Source: Ciceribacter thiooxidans (GTDB lineage: Bacteria > Pseudomonadota > Alphaproteobacteria > Rhizobiales > Rhizobiaceae). Taken from it: DNA of 64,000 bases. The position numbers and the translations under genes were made by a program. Position 1 is the stretch's first letter; each line of letters starts with the position of its first letter. The notes under the pieces are model-generated. The model was given only the letters and a program-made list of their open reading frames with translations, did not search any database and had not been told where the DNA came from. Where the stretch lies: positions 1,302,001-1,366,000 of the forward strand of contig NZ_CP059897.1 in NCBI RefSeq assembly GCF_014126615.1, written 5' to 3'. Below, one piece after another: positions 44,260 to 53,770 of the stretch.

Positions 44260-45846
44260 TTACGCTCCATGGTCGGCGCGGATCATGTCGGCGGCCTTTT
44301 CGGCAATCATGATCGTCGGCGCGTTGGTGTTCGACGAGACGACGGCGGGCATGATCGAGGCGTCGACCACGCGCAGGCCGTCGATACCGTTGAACCTGAG
44401 GCGCGGATCGACGACGGCGGCGGGATCGGAGCCCATGCGGCAGGTGCCGGCGGGATGATGATCGGTCTTGGCGTGCGCGCAAGCGTAGTTGAAATAGTCC
44501 TCGTCGGTCGAGACGTCCGGGCCCGGCAGACGCTCGGCCTTGACGAAGGGCTTCAGGGCATCCTGCCGCATGATCTCACGGGCGAGCTTCAGGCCGCGGA
44601 TCGACATTTCGCGGTCGTAAGGATCCTCCCAATAATTCGGATCGATGAGCGGCGCGGCGAGCGGATCGGCCGAGGCAAGTCGCACCGTGCCGCGGGAGCG
44701 CGGCCGCAAATAGGCGGAGTTGAGCGTCACGCCGCCGTTTTCCATAACCGCCACACCTGCCTCAATGCCGGAGCCGAGGCCGAGATGGAACTGGATGTCC
44801 GGCGAGCGCGCCTCAGGGTCGGCATACCAGAAACCGCCGGTCTCGAAGAGGCTGGACGCCACCGGCCCGGTCCGCGAGAGGATGTACTGAAGCCCGGCCA
44901 GCACCGAGAGATGCGGCTTGGCGTAGCGATCGTAGGTGTGCGGGCCAGTGCACTCGGCAATCACGAAGAGGTCGAGGTGATCCTGGAGGTTGGAGCCGAC
45001 GCCGGGCTGGTCGAGGACGACGGGCACGCCAATGGATTTCAGATGGTCGGCTGGCCCGATGCCGGAGAGCATCAACAGCCGCGGGCTGCCGATCGCACCG
45101 GACGAGAGTATGACATCGCGCTCAGCGCGAACGACACCCTCGCCAGCGAGCTCCACGCCGACGGCGCGCCCGTTCTGGACGACGATCCTCAGAACCTGCG
45201 CTCCAGTCCGGATCGTCAGGTTCTTGCGACCCCGCACCGGATTGAGATAGGCGATCGAGGCGGAGGACCGGCGGACGTTGCGCTGGGTGAGCTGGTAGTA
45301 GCCGACGCCGTCCTGCTTTTCCCCGGTCATGTCGGGGTTGAAGGGAATGCCGAGCTCACCGGCTGCTCTGAAATAGGCCTCGCAGATCGGCAACGGCGCC
45401 GCCGGTTTGCTCACGCCCAATGGCCCGCCCTTGCCGTGATAGCGGTTGTCGTAGGTATCGTTGTCCTCGGCCTTGCGGAAATAGGGAAGCACGTCCTCGT
45501 AGGCCCACCCCTCGCAGCCCGCCTGCCGCCAGCCGTCATAGTCGAGCGCATTGCCGCGGGTATAGATCTGCGCGTTAATGGTCGAGCCGCCGCCGAGCAC
45601 TTTTGCCTGGGTGTAACGGATCGCCATGTCCTTCATGTGCCGCTGCGGTACTGTCTGCCAGCCCCAGCTGCCGATGCCCTTGGTCATTTTGGCAAAGCCC
45701 GCCGGCAGGTGATAGAAGGGATGCCAGTCGCGCCCACCGGCCTCGAGCAAGAGGACACGTGTATGCCGGTTCTCCGAGAGCCGCGCGGCGAGCACCGAAC
45801 CGGCCGAGCCTCCCCCGACGACGATGAAATCATAGGACGTCTTCAT
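44260..45846 (-). CDS. GMC-family FAD oxidoreductase (choline-dehydrogenase-like)
   Basis: A 528-residue flavoprotein. The FAD motif is DFIVVGGGSAGSVLAARLSE, the GMC signature 1 is KVLGGGSTINAQIYTRGN and signature 2 is SSGAIGSPRLLMLSGIGP. The C-terminal catalytic His/Asn region is AKTDHHPAGTCRMGSDP and SSNTNAPTIMIAEKAADMI. It has no signal peptide and oxidises an alcohol or sugar hydroxyl in the cytoplasm. It is one of two unlike GMC enzymes in this operon, 9 bp after the SDR gene. Confidence 0.93.
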   Translation of the reverse strand: MKTSYDFIVVGGGSAGSVLAARLSENRHTRVLLLEAGGRDWHPFYHLPAGFAKMTKGIGSWGWQTVPQRHMKDMAIRYTQAKVLGGGSTINAQIYTRGNALDYDGWRQAGCEGWAYEDVLPYFRKAEDNDTYDNRYHGKGGPLGVSKPAAPLPICEAYFRAAGELGIPFNPDMTGEKQDGVGYYQLTQRNVRRSSASIAYLNPVRGRKNLTIRTGAQVLRIVVQNGRAVGVELAGEGVVRAERDVILSSGAIGSPRLLMLSGIGPADHLKSIGVPVVLDQPGVGSNLQDHLDLFVIAECTGPHTYDRYAKPHLSVLAGLQYILSRTGPVASSLFETGGFWYADPEARSPDIQFHLGLGSGIEAGVAVMENGGVTLNSAYLRPRSRGTVRLASADPLAAPLIDPNYWEDPYDREMSIRGLKLAREIMRQDALKPFVKAERLPGPDVSTDEDYFNYACAHAKTDHHPAGTCRMGSDPAAVVDPRLRFNGIDGLRVVDASIMPAVVSSNTNAPTIMIAEKAADMIRADHGA

Positions 45847-45855
45847 GCGATGCTC

Positions 45856-46614
45856 CTAAAGGCGCGGGATCGAAAGGCCGCCGTCGACGGGGACGACGGC
45901 GCCGCTGGCGAAGGCGAGGTTTCCCTCGGCCATCGGAACCACCACGCGACCAATGTCTTCCGGCTGTCCCCAGCGCTGCGCCGGCACGAGCCCCCCTTCG
46001 ATCCGGGCGGTGTACTTGTCCTTCACGCCGGCGGTCATCTCGGTTGCAATGATGCCGGGCCGAAGCTCGAACACGCCGATGCCGTGCGGCGCCAGTCGAA
46101 CGGCGAAGAGCTCCGCCATCATCGCCGCCCCGGCCTTCGAGATGCAGTACTCAGCCCGCTCGATCGAGGCCATCGTCGCGCTGACAGAGGTAACGAAGAT
46201 CAGCGAGCGATAGACGTCGGAGGGCCTGTCCACCATGCGGCGAGCCACCTCCTGGGCGAAGAAGAAGGCGCCACGCAGATTGACGCCGAGAACAAAATCG
46301 AAGCTCTCTGGAGAAAGATGGAGCATATCGCCGCGCACCTTCGCCGGCACGCCGGCATTCGAGACCAGTGTCGTCACCGGTCCCATTTCCCCTTCGACCG
46401 CGTCGAGCACGGTGCGGACGCCGTCGATTTCCTGCAGGTCGTGACGAAAATAGCACGCCCTGTCCCCGAGCTTCTCAAGCGCGGCCCCGACCTGCGGGGC
46501 CTCCGGCTCCAAGCGCGATACCAGGGCCACGCGGTAGCCGGCGCCGACCAGCGCCTCGGCAATGCCGAGCCCGATGCCCTGCTGTCCGCCGGTGATGAGA
46601 GCGAGCCGTGTCAC
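45856..46614 (-). CDS. SDR-family oxidoreductase
   Basis: A 252-residue NAD(P)-dependent short-chain dehydrogenase. Cofactor motif ITGGQQGIGLGIAEAL, NAG motif LVSNAGVP, catalytic Ser in TSVSATM and Y-x3-K in AEYCISKAGAAMM, then LRPGIIATEMT. It was placed at the GTG at 46614, which overlaps the stop of the preceding GMC gene as GTGA. It presumably acts on a keto intermediate produced by one of the flanking GMC enzymes. Confidence 0.92.
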   Translation of the reverse strand: MTRLALITGGQQGIGLGIAEALVGAGYRVALVSRLEPEAPQVGAALEKLGDRACYFRHDLQEIDGVRTVLDAVEGEMGPVTTLVSNAGVPAKVRGDMLHLSPESFDFVLGVNLRGAFFFAQEVARRMVDRPSDVYRSLIFVTSVSATMASIERAEYCISKAGAAMMAELFAVRLAPHGIGVFELRPGIIATEMTAGVKDKYTARIEGGLVPAQRWGQPEDIGRVVVPMAEGNLAFASGAVVPVDGGLSIPRL

Positions 46615-48134
46615 TGATGGAACTCCGTTTCGGTGATGTGCCTTGCAGCCCTGAGCGCAAGGGCGGCGATCGTCAGCGCCGGATTGACGGCCGCCGAGGT
46701 CGGCAGAATCGAGGCGTCGACGACGAAGAGGTTGCCGTGATCGTGGCTGCGGCCATAGCTGTCGACGACACTCGTTCGTGGATCGGCTCCCATGCGCACC
46801 GTGCCGCACTGATGGGACGGCGTGCGCCGGTCGAAGGCGCGCGACAGAACCACCGGATAGCCGGCTTTGCGAAGGAGCGCCTTGAGACGTGCGACGAGCG
46901 CCAGATGCGCGTCCCAGTTCGAGCGTTTCCAGTCGAGCACGATTTGCCCGTCCCTCAGCGTCACGCGGCTTTCGGGATTGGGCAGATCCTCCGACATCGC
47001 ATAGAGATCGATCGACCGCGCAGCGATCCAGTGCGCGAGCGGCCGCGGCAGGGACGAACTGGCCGCAAGAATCGGACCGGTGATCTTACCGAGCAACTGG
47101 ATGTTGCCGAGGGGCTCGCCCTTCGGACCGCCGGTGAGATAGAAATCGTTGACCAGCAGGGTCTTCTGGTAGACCGACGGATTGCGGTGGAGCGGATTGA
47201 GCGCCAGCACCGCCGAGCAATTATGGTTCATGAAGTTGCGCCCGACCTGGTCGGAAGAGTTCGCAAGCCCGTTCGGATGGCGGCGGTCGGCGGATGCCAA
47301 AAGGAGCGCCGCTGAGCGGACCGCGCCCGCCGCAAGCACCACGAGCGGCGCCGTGATCACTCTGCGTTCGCCACGCGCCTCGACCTCGATTCCCCTGATA
47401 CGGCCATCTTCGGACGCAAGCAGGCGCCTTGCCTCGCACCCCGTCAGCAGCGTGACGTTCGGATGCGCTAGAGCCTTCGACAGGCAGGCCGTTTCGGCGT
47501 CCATCTTGCCGCCGCAGGTGTCGGGGAAGGCGTCCCAAGTGGTGCGCCCACCCGCAAGCCAGCGCTCGATGTCGACCCCTAGCGGCAGCGAGGCCGGATG
47601 CATGCCAACCCGGCCGAGCCGCCGGCGAAGATCGGCGATCGCCGGTTCGTCGGGAACCGGTGGATGGACGTAGCTGCCGGAATGGGTGGGCTCCGTCGGA
47701 TCCTCACCGAGCGTGCCCCGCACCTGAAAGATCGTCTCCGCCTGCTGGTAGAAGGGTTCGAGTTCGTCGTAGCCGATCGGCCAGCCCGGCGTCGTCCCGC
47801 CCATGTGGCGGAGCGGCGTGAAGTCCTCACGGCGATAGCGGATGAGAACGGCGCCGTAGAACTTCGAATTGCCCCCGACATAGTAATAGTTTCCCGGATT
47901 GAAGGGGCGCCCCTCCCCGTCCAGCCACTCTTCCTTCGGCCGGAACCGCGCCTTGCCGAAGATTGCCTCCGGATCGCGGTCGGCCGTTGACGGTGTCAGC
48001 CATTCCCCCTTTTCGATGATGAGGATCCGCCGGCCGCTTGTTGCCAAGGCGGCCGCGAGACTGGCGCCGCCCATGCCGGAGCCGACGATGACGATATCAG
48101 GTGCGATGTCGGGGACAGCGTTGCGAGCGTTCAT
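46611..48134 (-). CDS. GMC-family FAD oxidoreductase (gluconate/glucoside-3-dehydrogenase-like)
   Basis: A 507-residue flavoprotein. FAD motif DIVIVGSGMGGASLAAALAT, NYYYVGGNSKFYGAVLIRYR (equivalent of GMC signature 1), and C-terminal HQCGTVRMGADP and SAAVNPALTIAALALRA with the catalytic His/Asn pair. This branch includes glucoside 3-dehydrogenase and gluconate 2-dehydrogenase large subunits, which oxidise sugar ring hydroxyls. It differs clearly from the other GMC protein of the operon. The ATG overlaps the ATPase gene stop by 4 nt. Confidence 0.92.
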   Translation of the reverse strand: MNARNAVPDIAPDIVIVGSGMGGASLAAALATSGRRILIIEKGEWLTPSTADRDPEAIFGKARFRPKEEWLDGEGRPFNPGNYYYVGGNSKFYGAVLIRYRREDFTPLRHMGGTTPGWPIGYDELEPFYQQAETIFQVRGTLGEDPTEPTHSGSYVHPPVPDEPAIADLRRRLGRVGMHPASLPLGVDIERWLAGGRTTWDAFPDTCGGKMDAETACLSKALAHPNVTLLTGCEARRLLASEDGRIRGIEVEARGERRVITAPLVVLAAGAVRSAALLLASADRRHPNGLANSSDQVGRNFMNHNCSAVLALNPLHRNPSVYQKTLLVNDFYLTGGPKGEPLGNIQLLGKITGPILAASSSLPRPLAHWIAARSIDLYAMSEDLPNPESRVTLRDGQIVLDWKRSNWDAHLALVARLKALLRKAGYPVVLSRAFDRRTPSHQCGTVRMGADPRTSVVDSYGRSHDHGNLFVVDASILPTSAAVNPALTIAALALRAARHITETEFHQ

Positions 48135-49243
48135 GGCCGGATGCGTTCTTCCGTCTTCGGGTCGAAGGCGACGGCCTTTTCCATGTTGACGGCAAAGTCG
48201 AAGGCCTGGCCGGCATGAACGTCGGTATCGGCGCGCATGCGGCCAATCACGTCCTTGGCCCCGAGGGTCATGGTGACGAAGGTGTCGGAGCCGGCGGGCT
48301 CGGTGACGACGACCCGGTTCTTGAGCCCTACGATGTTCTTCGACTTGCGGTCGGCACCCTCCGGGTCGGTGATCGCTTCCGGCCGGATGCCGAGGAGGAT
48401 TTCCCTGCCGTCCCATGCGGCCAGGTTCTGCTGGCTGAAACGCAGATGTTGCTCGCCGCCCTCGCCGTCCTTCACAGCCGCGTGGGGCAGGCCGTCACGG
48501 ACGGTGACGCGGGCCGGAAGCACGTTCATTGCCGGGCTTCCCATGAAGGTCGCGACGAAGACGTTCGCGGGTGTGTCGTAGATCTCCTTCGGCGTTCCGA
48601 GCTGCTGGATATAGCCCTTGTTCATCACCGCGATCCGCGTCGAGAGCGTCATCGCCTCGATCTGGTCGTGCGTGACGTAGACGATCGTCGTCTTCAGTTT
48701 CTCGTGCAGCTTCTTGATCTCGGTGCGCATGTCGACGCGCAGCTTGGCGTCGAGATTGGAGAGCGGCTCGTCGAACAGGAAGACGTCGGGGTCACGTACC
48801 AGCGCCCGACCCATGGCGACGCGCTGCCGCTGACCGCCGGAGAGCTGCCCCGGCTTGCGGTCGACGAGATGGTCGATCTGCAGAAGCTTGGCGACTTCGC
48901 TGAGCGCCTTCTCCCGCTCGGGCTTCGGCACGCCGTGCATCTCCAGCCCGAAGGTGATGTTCTGCCCGACTGTCATGTTGGGATAGAGTGCGTAGGACTG
49001 GAATACCATCGCGATGTTGCGCTTTGAGGGATGCACGCCGTTGACGACACGGCCTTTGATCGCGATTTCACCGGAGGAGATGTTTTCAAGGCCGGCGATC
49101 ATGCCGAGGAGCGTGGACTTCCCGCAGCCGGACGGTCCGACCAGTACGAGGAACTCGCCCTCCTCGACCGAGATGTCGACGCGATGGAGCACCTCGAGCT
49201 GTCCGTAGGACTTGGTGACGTTGTTGATGTCGAGAAAGCCCAT
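48131..49243 (-). CDS. Sugar ABC transporter ATP-binding protein (UgpC/MalK type)
   Basis: A 370-residue CUT1-type ATPase: Walker A VGPSGCGKSTLLGM, signature GQLSGGQRQRVAMGRALVRD, Walker B DVFLFDEPLSNLD, and a C-terminal TOBE/OB regulatory extension (LLGIRPEAITDPEG). It serves the adjacent permeases and is 4 bp from the second permease gene. Confidence 0.95.
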   Translation of the reverse strand: MGFLDINNVTKSYGQLEVLHRVDISVEEGEFLVLVGPSGCGKSTLLGMIAGLENISSGEIAIKGRVVNGVHPSKRNIAMVFQSYALYPNMTVGQNITFGLEMHGVPKPEREKALSEVAKLLQIDHLVDRKPGQLSGGQRQRVAMGRALVRDPDVFLFDEPLSNLDAKLRVDMRTEIKKLHEKLKTTIVYVTHDQIEAMTLSTRIAVMNKGYIQQLGTPKEIYDTPANVFVATFMGSPAMNVLPARVTVRDGLPHAAVKDGEGGEQHLRFSQQNLAAWDGREILLGIRPEAITDPEGADRKSKNIVGLKNRVVVTEPAGSDTFVTMTLGAKDVIGRMRADTDVHAGQAFDFAVNMEKAVAFDPKTEERIRP

Positions 49244-49247
49244 GTTC

Positions 49248-50126
49248 TTATCCTTTGACTGAGCCCGCCATCAGCCCGCGCACGAAATATCGGCCGGCGA
49301 CGATGTAGACGAAGAGGGTGGGAAGAGCGGCGATGATCGCACCGGCGAAGTGGACGTTGTATTCCTTCACGCCGGTCGACGACTGCACCAAGTTGTTGAG
49401 CGCCGCGGTCATCGGCTGGCTGGTGCCACCGAAGGAAACGCCGAACAGGAAGTCGTTCCAGATGTTGGTAAACTGCCAGATCACGGAAACCACAGTGATC
49501 GGCCCGGAAACCGGAAGCAGGATGCGCCAGAAGATGCGGAAGAAGCCCGCCCCGTCGATCTGGGCCGCCTTGACGAGTTCCGTCGGGAAAGCGGCGTAAT
49601 AATTGCGGTAGTAGAGCGTCGTGAACCCGATGCCGTAGACCACGTGGACGAGGACGAGACCCGGCACCGATCCGGCGAGGCCGAGCTTGCCGAGCACGAG
49701 TGCCATCGGGATCAGCACGATCTGGAACGGGATGAAGCAGGAGAACAGCATCAGTCCGAAGATGATCGTGTCGTATCTGAAGCGCCATTTCGTGAGTACG
49801 TAGCCGTTCAGCGCTCCGACCATGGTGGAGATCGCAACCGCCGGGACCACCATCAGGATGGAATTCAGGAAATAGGGCCTGAGGCCGGTCGGCGACACGC
49901 CGATCTGGGCGGTCGACCACGCGGATTTCCAGGCCTCCAGCGTCCAGGTCTGCGGCAGCGCCATCATGTTGCCGCCGGTGATTTCCGGCAGTGGCTTCAG
50001 TGAGTTGATGCCCATGACGTAGAGCGGCAACAGGTAGAAGAGCGCAAAGAGCAGCAACACGAGGTAGATGAAGGTGCGGGCGACGCGGCCGGTCCTGACC
50101 GCAGTGTCCTGGCTGACGGCAGACAT
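49248..50126 (-). CDS. Carbohydrate ABC transporter permease (MalG type)
   Basis: A 292-residue CUT1 permease with about six spans, the first near residues 14-36 (TFIYLVLLLFALFYLLPLYV). The EAA-type loop is KAAQIDGAGFFRIFWRILLP. Its ATG shares one base with the stop of the first permease. It pairs with it for sugar import. Confidence 0.95.
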   Translation of the reverse strand: MSAVSQDTAVRTGRVARTFIYLVLLLFALFYLLPLYVMGINSLKPLPEITGGNMMALPQTWTLEAWKSAWSTAQIGVSPTGLRPYFLNSILMVVPAVAISTMVGALNGYVLTKWRFRYDTIIFGLMLFSCFIPFQIVLIPMALVLGKLGLAGSVPGLVLVHVVYGIGFTTLYYRNYYAAFPTELVKAAQIDGAGFFRIFWRILLPVSGPITVVSVIWQFTNIWNDFLFGVSFGGTSQPMTAALNNLVQSSTGVKEYNVHFAGAIIAALPTLFVYIVAGRYFVRGLMAGSVKG

Positions 50127-51019
50127 CAGTTCTTCTCCTTCAGCTCGGCATAGAGATAGGGAACCATGATCGCGGCGATCGTCATCAGCATGACAACCGC
50201 GGAGGCCGCGCCGACGCCCATCTGGTTGCGGGTGAACGTATAGGAATACATGAAGGTCGCCGGCATTTCGGTCGCCCGACCGGGGCCACCCCCGGTCAGC
50301 GCGATGACGAGGTCATAGGACTTGATCGCCAGATGGCTCAAAATGACGAAGGCCGAAAGGAAGGCGGGCCTCAGGAGCGGGATGACGATGCGGCGATAGA
50401 GCTGCAGGCTGGACGCGCCATCGATCTGGGCAGCCTTCAGGATCTCGTTGTCGATCCCGCGAAGCCCGGCGAGGAACATCGCCATGACGAATCCGCTGGT
50501 CTGCCAGACCGCTGCGATCACGATCGTGTAGATCGCCATATCGTTGTCCTTGATCCAGGTGAAGGTGAAGCTCTCCCAGCCCCAGAGCCGCATGATCCGC
50601 TCCAGCCCGATGCCGGGATCGAGGAACCATTTCCATGCCGTGCCGGTGACGATGAAAGAGAGTGCCATCGGATAGAGGTAGATCGGCCTCAAGAACCCCT
50701 CGCCGCGGATCTTCTGGTCGAGGAAGATCGCGAGGCCGAGGCCGAGTGCCGTGCAGATGACGATGTAGAGGCTTGCGAAGATCGCGATATTGACGATCGC
50801 GATGTGCCAGTTCTCGAGCGCCCAGAGCCGCGTGTAGTTGCTGAGCCCCACGAAGGTATAGAGCGGCAGCATCTTCGATCCGGTAAAGGATAGGAAGATG
50901 GTGAACAGGATGAAGCCGTAGACGAAGACGAGCGTCACCGCGAGGGAGGGTGCGAGCACCACCTTCGGCAGCCAGTCCTGCAGGCGCGTGCGCATATCGG
51001 CCCGCGTTGAGCTTGTCAT
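50126..51019 (-). CDS. Carbohydrate ABC transporter permease (MalF type)
   Basis: A 297-residue CUT1 permease. It starts at the ATG at 51019 (MTSSTRADMRTRLQ); the longer frame is the shadow of the binding-protein gene. First span near LVFVYGFILFTIFLSF; EAA-type loop KAAQIDGASSLQLYRRIVIP. It follows the binding-protein gene by 98 bp and overlaps the MalG-type gene by one base. Confidence 0.95.
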   Translation of the reverse strand: MTSSTRADMRTRLQDWLPKVVLAPSLAVTLVFVYGFILFTIFLSFTGSKMLPLYTFVGLSNYTRLWALENWHIAIVNIAIFASLYIVICTALGLGLAIFLDQKIRGEGFLRPIYLYPMALSFIVTGTAWKWFLDPGIGLERIMRLWGWESFTFTWIKDNDMAIYTIVIAAVWQTSGFVMAMFLAGLRGIDNEILKAAQIDGASSLQLYRRIVIPLLRPAFLSAFVILSHLAIKSYDLVIALTGGGPGRATEMPATFMYSYTFTRNQMGVGAASAVVMLMTIAAIMVPYLYAELKEKN

Positions 51020-51117
51020 GGATCTCCTCCCTGTGCCTGTCGATCGTGCCGGGCGCGGCCTGTCTGCCTCGCCGGCGAATGACCGGGCGGCGGCAAGTCG
51101 CCGCCCGGCATCTGCGG

Positions 51118-52362
51118 TTACTTCGTCGCCGCAACCGCCTCGGCGAGCGCCTTGGCGGCCTCCGCGCCGTCCTTGTAGCCACCGTTGAAGGCCTTGGTGA
51201 CGACGTCGTAGACGGCGTTCTTGACCGCTGCGGGCGCGGCATGGCCGTGCGCCATCGAGCCGAACAGGGTACCGCCGGAGCTCGCCTCCGCCAGATCCTT
51301 CATGCCCTTCTTGCCGCAATCGTCGAAATCGGTGTCCGGAACGTCGGTACGGGCCGGAACGGATCCCTTGACCACATTGAAGGCGGACTGGAATTTCGGG
51401 CTCTCGATCGAAGAAGCCATCTCCATCTGCGCCTTGACCTTGTCGTCACCCGACACGTTGAACATGGCGAACTGGTCGGAGTTGAAGGTGACCGACCCTT
51501 GCGTCCCGGGGAAGCGGATGCAGACAAAATCGGCACCCGGCTTCTTGCCGGCCTTCAGGAACTCGCCCTTGGCCCAGTCGCCCATCATCTGCATGCCGGC
51601 CTTGCCGTCGATCACCATGGCGGAAGCGAGGTTCCAGTCGCGGCCGGAGAAGTTGTCGTCGACATAGGTCCTGAGCTTCATCAGCCGGTCGAAGGCATCC
51701 GCCATGTCGGCGCCGCTGAGCGTCCCCTCGTCGAGGTCGACGAAGGCCTTCTTGTAGAAATCGGTGCCCTTCGAGAGCACGACGCCGTCGAAGATGGTCG
51801 CATCCTGCCAGGGCTGTCCACCATGGGCGAGCGGGGTGATGCCGTTCGCCTTCATCTTGTCGAGCACGGCGACCAGTTCATCCCAGCTTTCCGGTGCCTT
51901 GCCGCCAGCGGCATCGAGCGCTGCCTTGTTGATCCAGACCCAGTTGGTCGAATGGACGTTGACCGGGGCCGCGATCCAGTGTCCGTCGTACTTCGAGAAC
52001 TTCTGCAGCGCTTCCGGGATGACCTTGTCCCAGCCTTCCGCGCTCGCCACTTCGTCGAGATTGCCGAGCGCGCCCTGTTCGGCCCAGTCGAGAATGTCGA
52101 AGCCGAGCATCTGCACGGCCGTCGGCGGGTCGCCGGCCGTCACGCGGGCACGAAGCGCCGTCATCGCCGCTTCACCGCCGCCACCGGCCACCGGCATGTC
52201 GACCCAGCCGATGCCCTTGCTGGCGAGATCTTCCTTCAGTACGTTGAGAGCGGCCGCCTCGCCACCCGAGGTCCACCAGTGCAACACCTCCACATCGGTG
52301 GCGCGAGCGACACCGGCCATCATCGTCAGTGCAATTGCGGTCGTCGTCAGAAACTTGCTCAT
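51118..52362 (-). CDS. Sugar ABC transporter substrate-binding protein
   Basis: A 414-residue extracellular binding protein. Signal peptide [21 protein letters not shown], then the mature start [20 protein letters not shown], which is typical of glucose/mannose or glucoside CUT1 binding proteins. The start is the ATG at 52362 behind GAGGAGG. It is the first gene of a ten-gene operon with two GMC oxidoreductases, so the ligand is likely a sugar or glycoside that is oxidised on the ring. A palindrome at 52472 lies 110 bp ahead. Confidence 0.93.
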   Translation of the reverse strand: MSKFLTTTAIALTMMAGVARATDVEVLHWWTSGGEAAALNVLKEDLASKGIGWVDMPVAGGGGEAAMTALRARVTAGDPPTAVQMLGFDILDWAEQGALGNLDEVASAEGWDKVIPEALQKFSKYDGHWIAAPVNVHSTNWVWINKAALDAAGGKAPESWDELVAVLDKMKANGITPLAHGGQPWQDATIFDGVVLSKGTDFYKKAFVDLDEGTLSGADMADAFDRLMKLRTYVDDNFSGRDWNLASAMVIDGKAGMQMMGDWAKGEFLKAGKKPGADFVCIRFPGTQGSVTFNSDQFAMFNVSGDDKVKAQMEMASSIESPKFQSAFNVVKGSVPARTDVPDTDFDDCGKKGMKDLAEASSGGTLFGSMAHGHAAPAAVKNAVYDVVTKAFNGGYKDGAEAAKALAEAVAATK

Positions 52363-52471
52363 TCGATCCTCCTCTTTGGCAAGTTGGCGGGTCTCCCTCC
52401 CGCGGTCCCGGCGCCGTCGAGCCCTGCTCGTGACATCGGGAATATTCAGGCACCGGTCGGTGCGCAATAAT

Positions 52472-52485
52472 TTGAAACGTTACAA
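52472..52485. promoter_or_regulatory. TTGAAACGTTACAA, probable LacI-family operator
   Basis: A 14-bp palindrome with one mismatched pair, centred on AACGTT, in the 306-bp divergent region between the binding-protein gene and the lacI-type gene. It resembles the two AACGTT/TCGT-centred sites at 58651-58684. The rest of the gap is AT-rich near 52590-52612 (GAAAT-N8-ATTTC) with no clear promoter boxes. Confidence 0.6.
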
Positions 52486-52668
52486 CTTCGACAGAGTCAA
52501 GAACCCTTTCGCATCGTCACGTCCGCTCCTCCGCGCGCTCCTTACTGTAGAAGCAGCGACAGCCTTTACGGCGCCGTCGTCCACAGACAAAAATGAAATC
52601 GTTTTAAATTTCGCCTGCGAATTCTTGCCGGCGAGGCTTCCGGAGGTTACGCTCGTTCGTCTTTCATC

Positions 52669-53712
52669 GTGCGAAGAACAGTCAGAGTGCCCAAGATCAA
52701 GATCGAGAACGCCAAAAGCCAGACCCGCAGGGCTGCGACCGGCAAAGCCACGCTGAAGACGATCGCCGAAGCGGCGAACCTTGCAGTCACCACCGTGTCG
52801 CGGGCGCTCGCCGACGACCCGCTGATCAGCAGTACGACGCGAGAACGCGTGCGCGAGATCGCCGACCGCATGGGCTACATGCCGGACCGTGCGGCGCAGC
52901 GACTGAAGACCGGCAAGACCAATGTCATCGGCGTCCTCCTCGACCAGCATGAGGAAATCCTCGGTTTTGGAACTTCCCTGCTTTACGGTGTGACCAAGGC
53001 GCTGAAGGGCACGCCCTACCATCTGATCGTGATGCCCAACTTCCTCGATAGCTCCAATGTAGAAGCCGTCGAGCACATCGTGCGCAACAATCTCGCAGAC
53101 GGCATCATCTTCACCCGAACCGAGGTTCTCGATCCCCGCGTACGGCTGCTGATCGAAAAGGACTTTCCCTTCGTCAGTCACGGCAGGACCGAATTCACCA
53201 CCCCGCACCCGTTCGTCGACTACGACAACTACGCCTTCGCCTACGAGGCCGCTCGCCGCCTGATCGCCAAGGGTCGCCACAAGCTGACGATCATCCTGCC
53301 GCCGAAACATCTCACCTTCAGCCAGCACATGTTGCACGGCTTCATGACGGCGGTGCGCGAGGCGGGTATCGCCTACGAACTCGCCGAGGGCATCACGCTC
53401 GATTCCACCGCCGGCATGGTGCGGGACTATTTCCGGACGCGGCTGCAACAGCCCGATCCTCCCGACGCCCTGATCTGTCCCGGCGAAGTCTCCGCCATGG
53501 CTGCGATCACCGGGCTCTCCGACGGCGGCTGGACGCTCGGAGGTGAATACGACATCGTCGCCAAGCAGACGTCCCGTCTCCTCTCCGACATCCAGCCGGG
53601 CGTCGAGGCGATCTATGAGGACCTCACCGCCGCGGGCGAATGCCTCGGGCGCCTGCTCCTCAAACGGATCGATGGCGCGGAGATCGATAACCTGCAGGTG
53701 ATCCTCAGCTGA
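52669..53712 (+). CDS. LacI-family regulator divergent from the sugar ABC operon (AglR-like)
   Basis: A 347-residue repressor with a basic N-terminal extension before the HTH (ATLKTIAEAANLAVTTVSRA at about 27-46) and a hinge with AAQRLKTGKTNVIGVLLD. The effector domain contains DGIIFTRTEVLDPRVRLLIE. GTG starts at 52669 or 52687 are both possible; no ATG fits. It lies between two minus-strand catabolic units: divergent from the ABC/GMC operon and convergent with the CoA-transferase operon. It may control both. Confidence 0.9.
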   Translation: MRRTVRVPKIKIENAKSQTRRAATGKATLKTIAEAANLAVTTVSRALADDPLISSTTRERVREIADRMGYMPDRAAQRLKTGKTNVIGVLLDQHEEILGFGTSLLYGVTKALKGTPYHLIVMPNFLDSSNVEAVEHIVRNNLADGIIFTRTEVLDPRVRLLIEKDFPFVSHGRTEFTTPHPFVDYDNYAFAYEAARRLIAKGRHKLTIILPPKHLTFSQHMLHGFMTAVREAGIAYELAEGITLDSTAGMVRDYFRTRLQQPDPPDALICPGEVSAMAAITGLSDGGWTLGGEYDIVAKQTSRLLSDIQPGVEAIYEDLTAAGECLGRLLLKRIDGAEIDNLQVILS

Positions 53713-53770
53713 CCGCAGATCTCCGACTCGATGGTGGTTCCGGGCGCGTTCGACGGTCATCGGAGTGTCC

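Noticed and set aside
44269..46617. 782-codon plus-strand frame
   Set aside because: Antisense of the GMC and SDR genes; no ribosome site and no recognisable motif.
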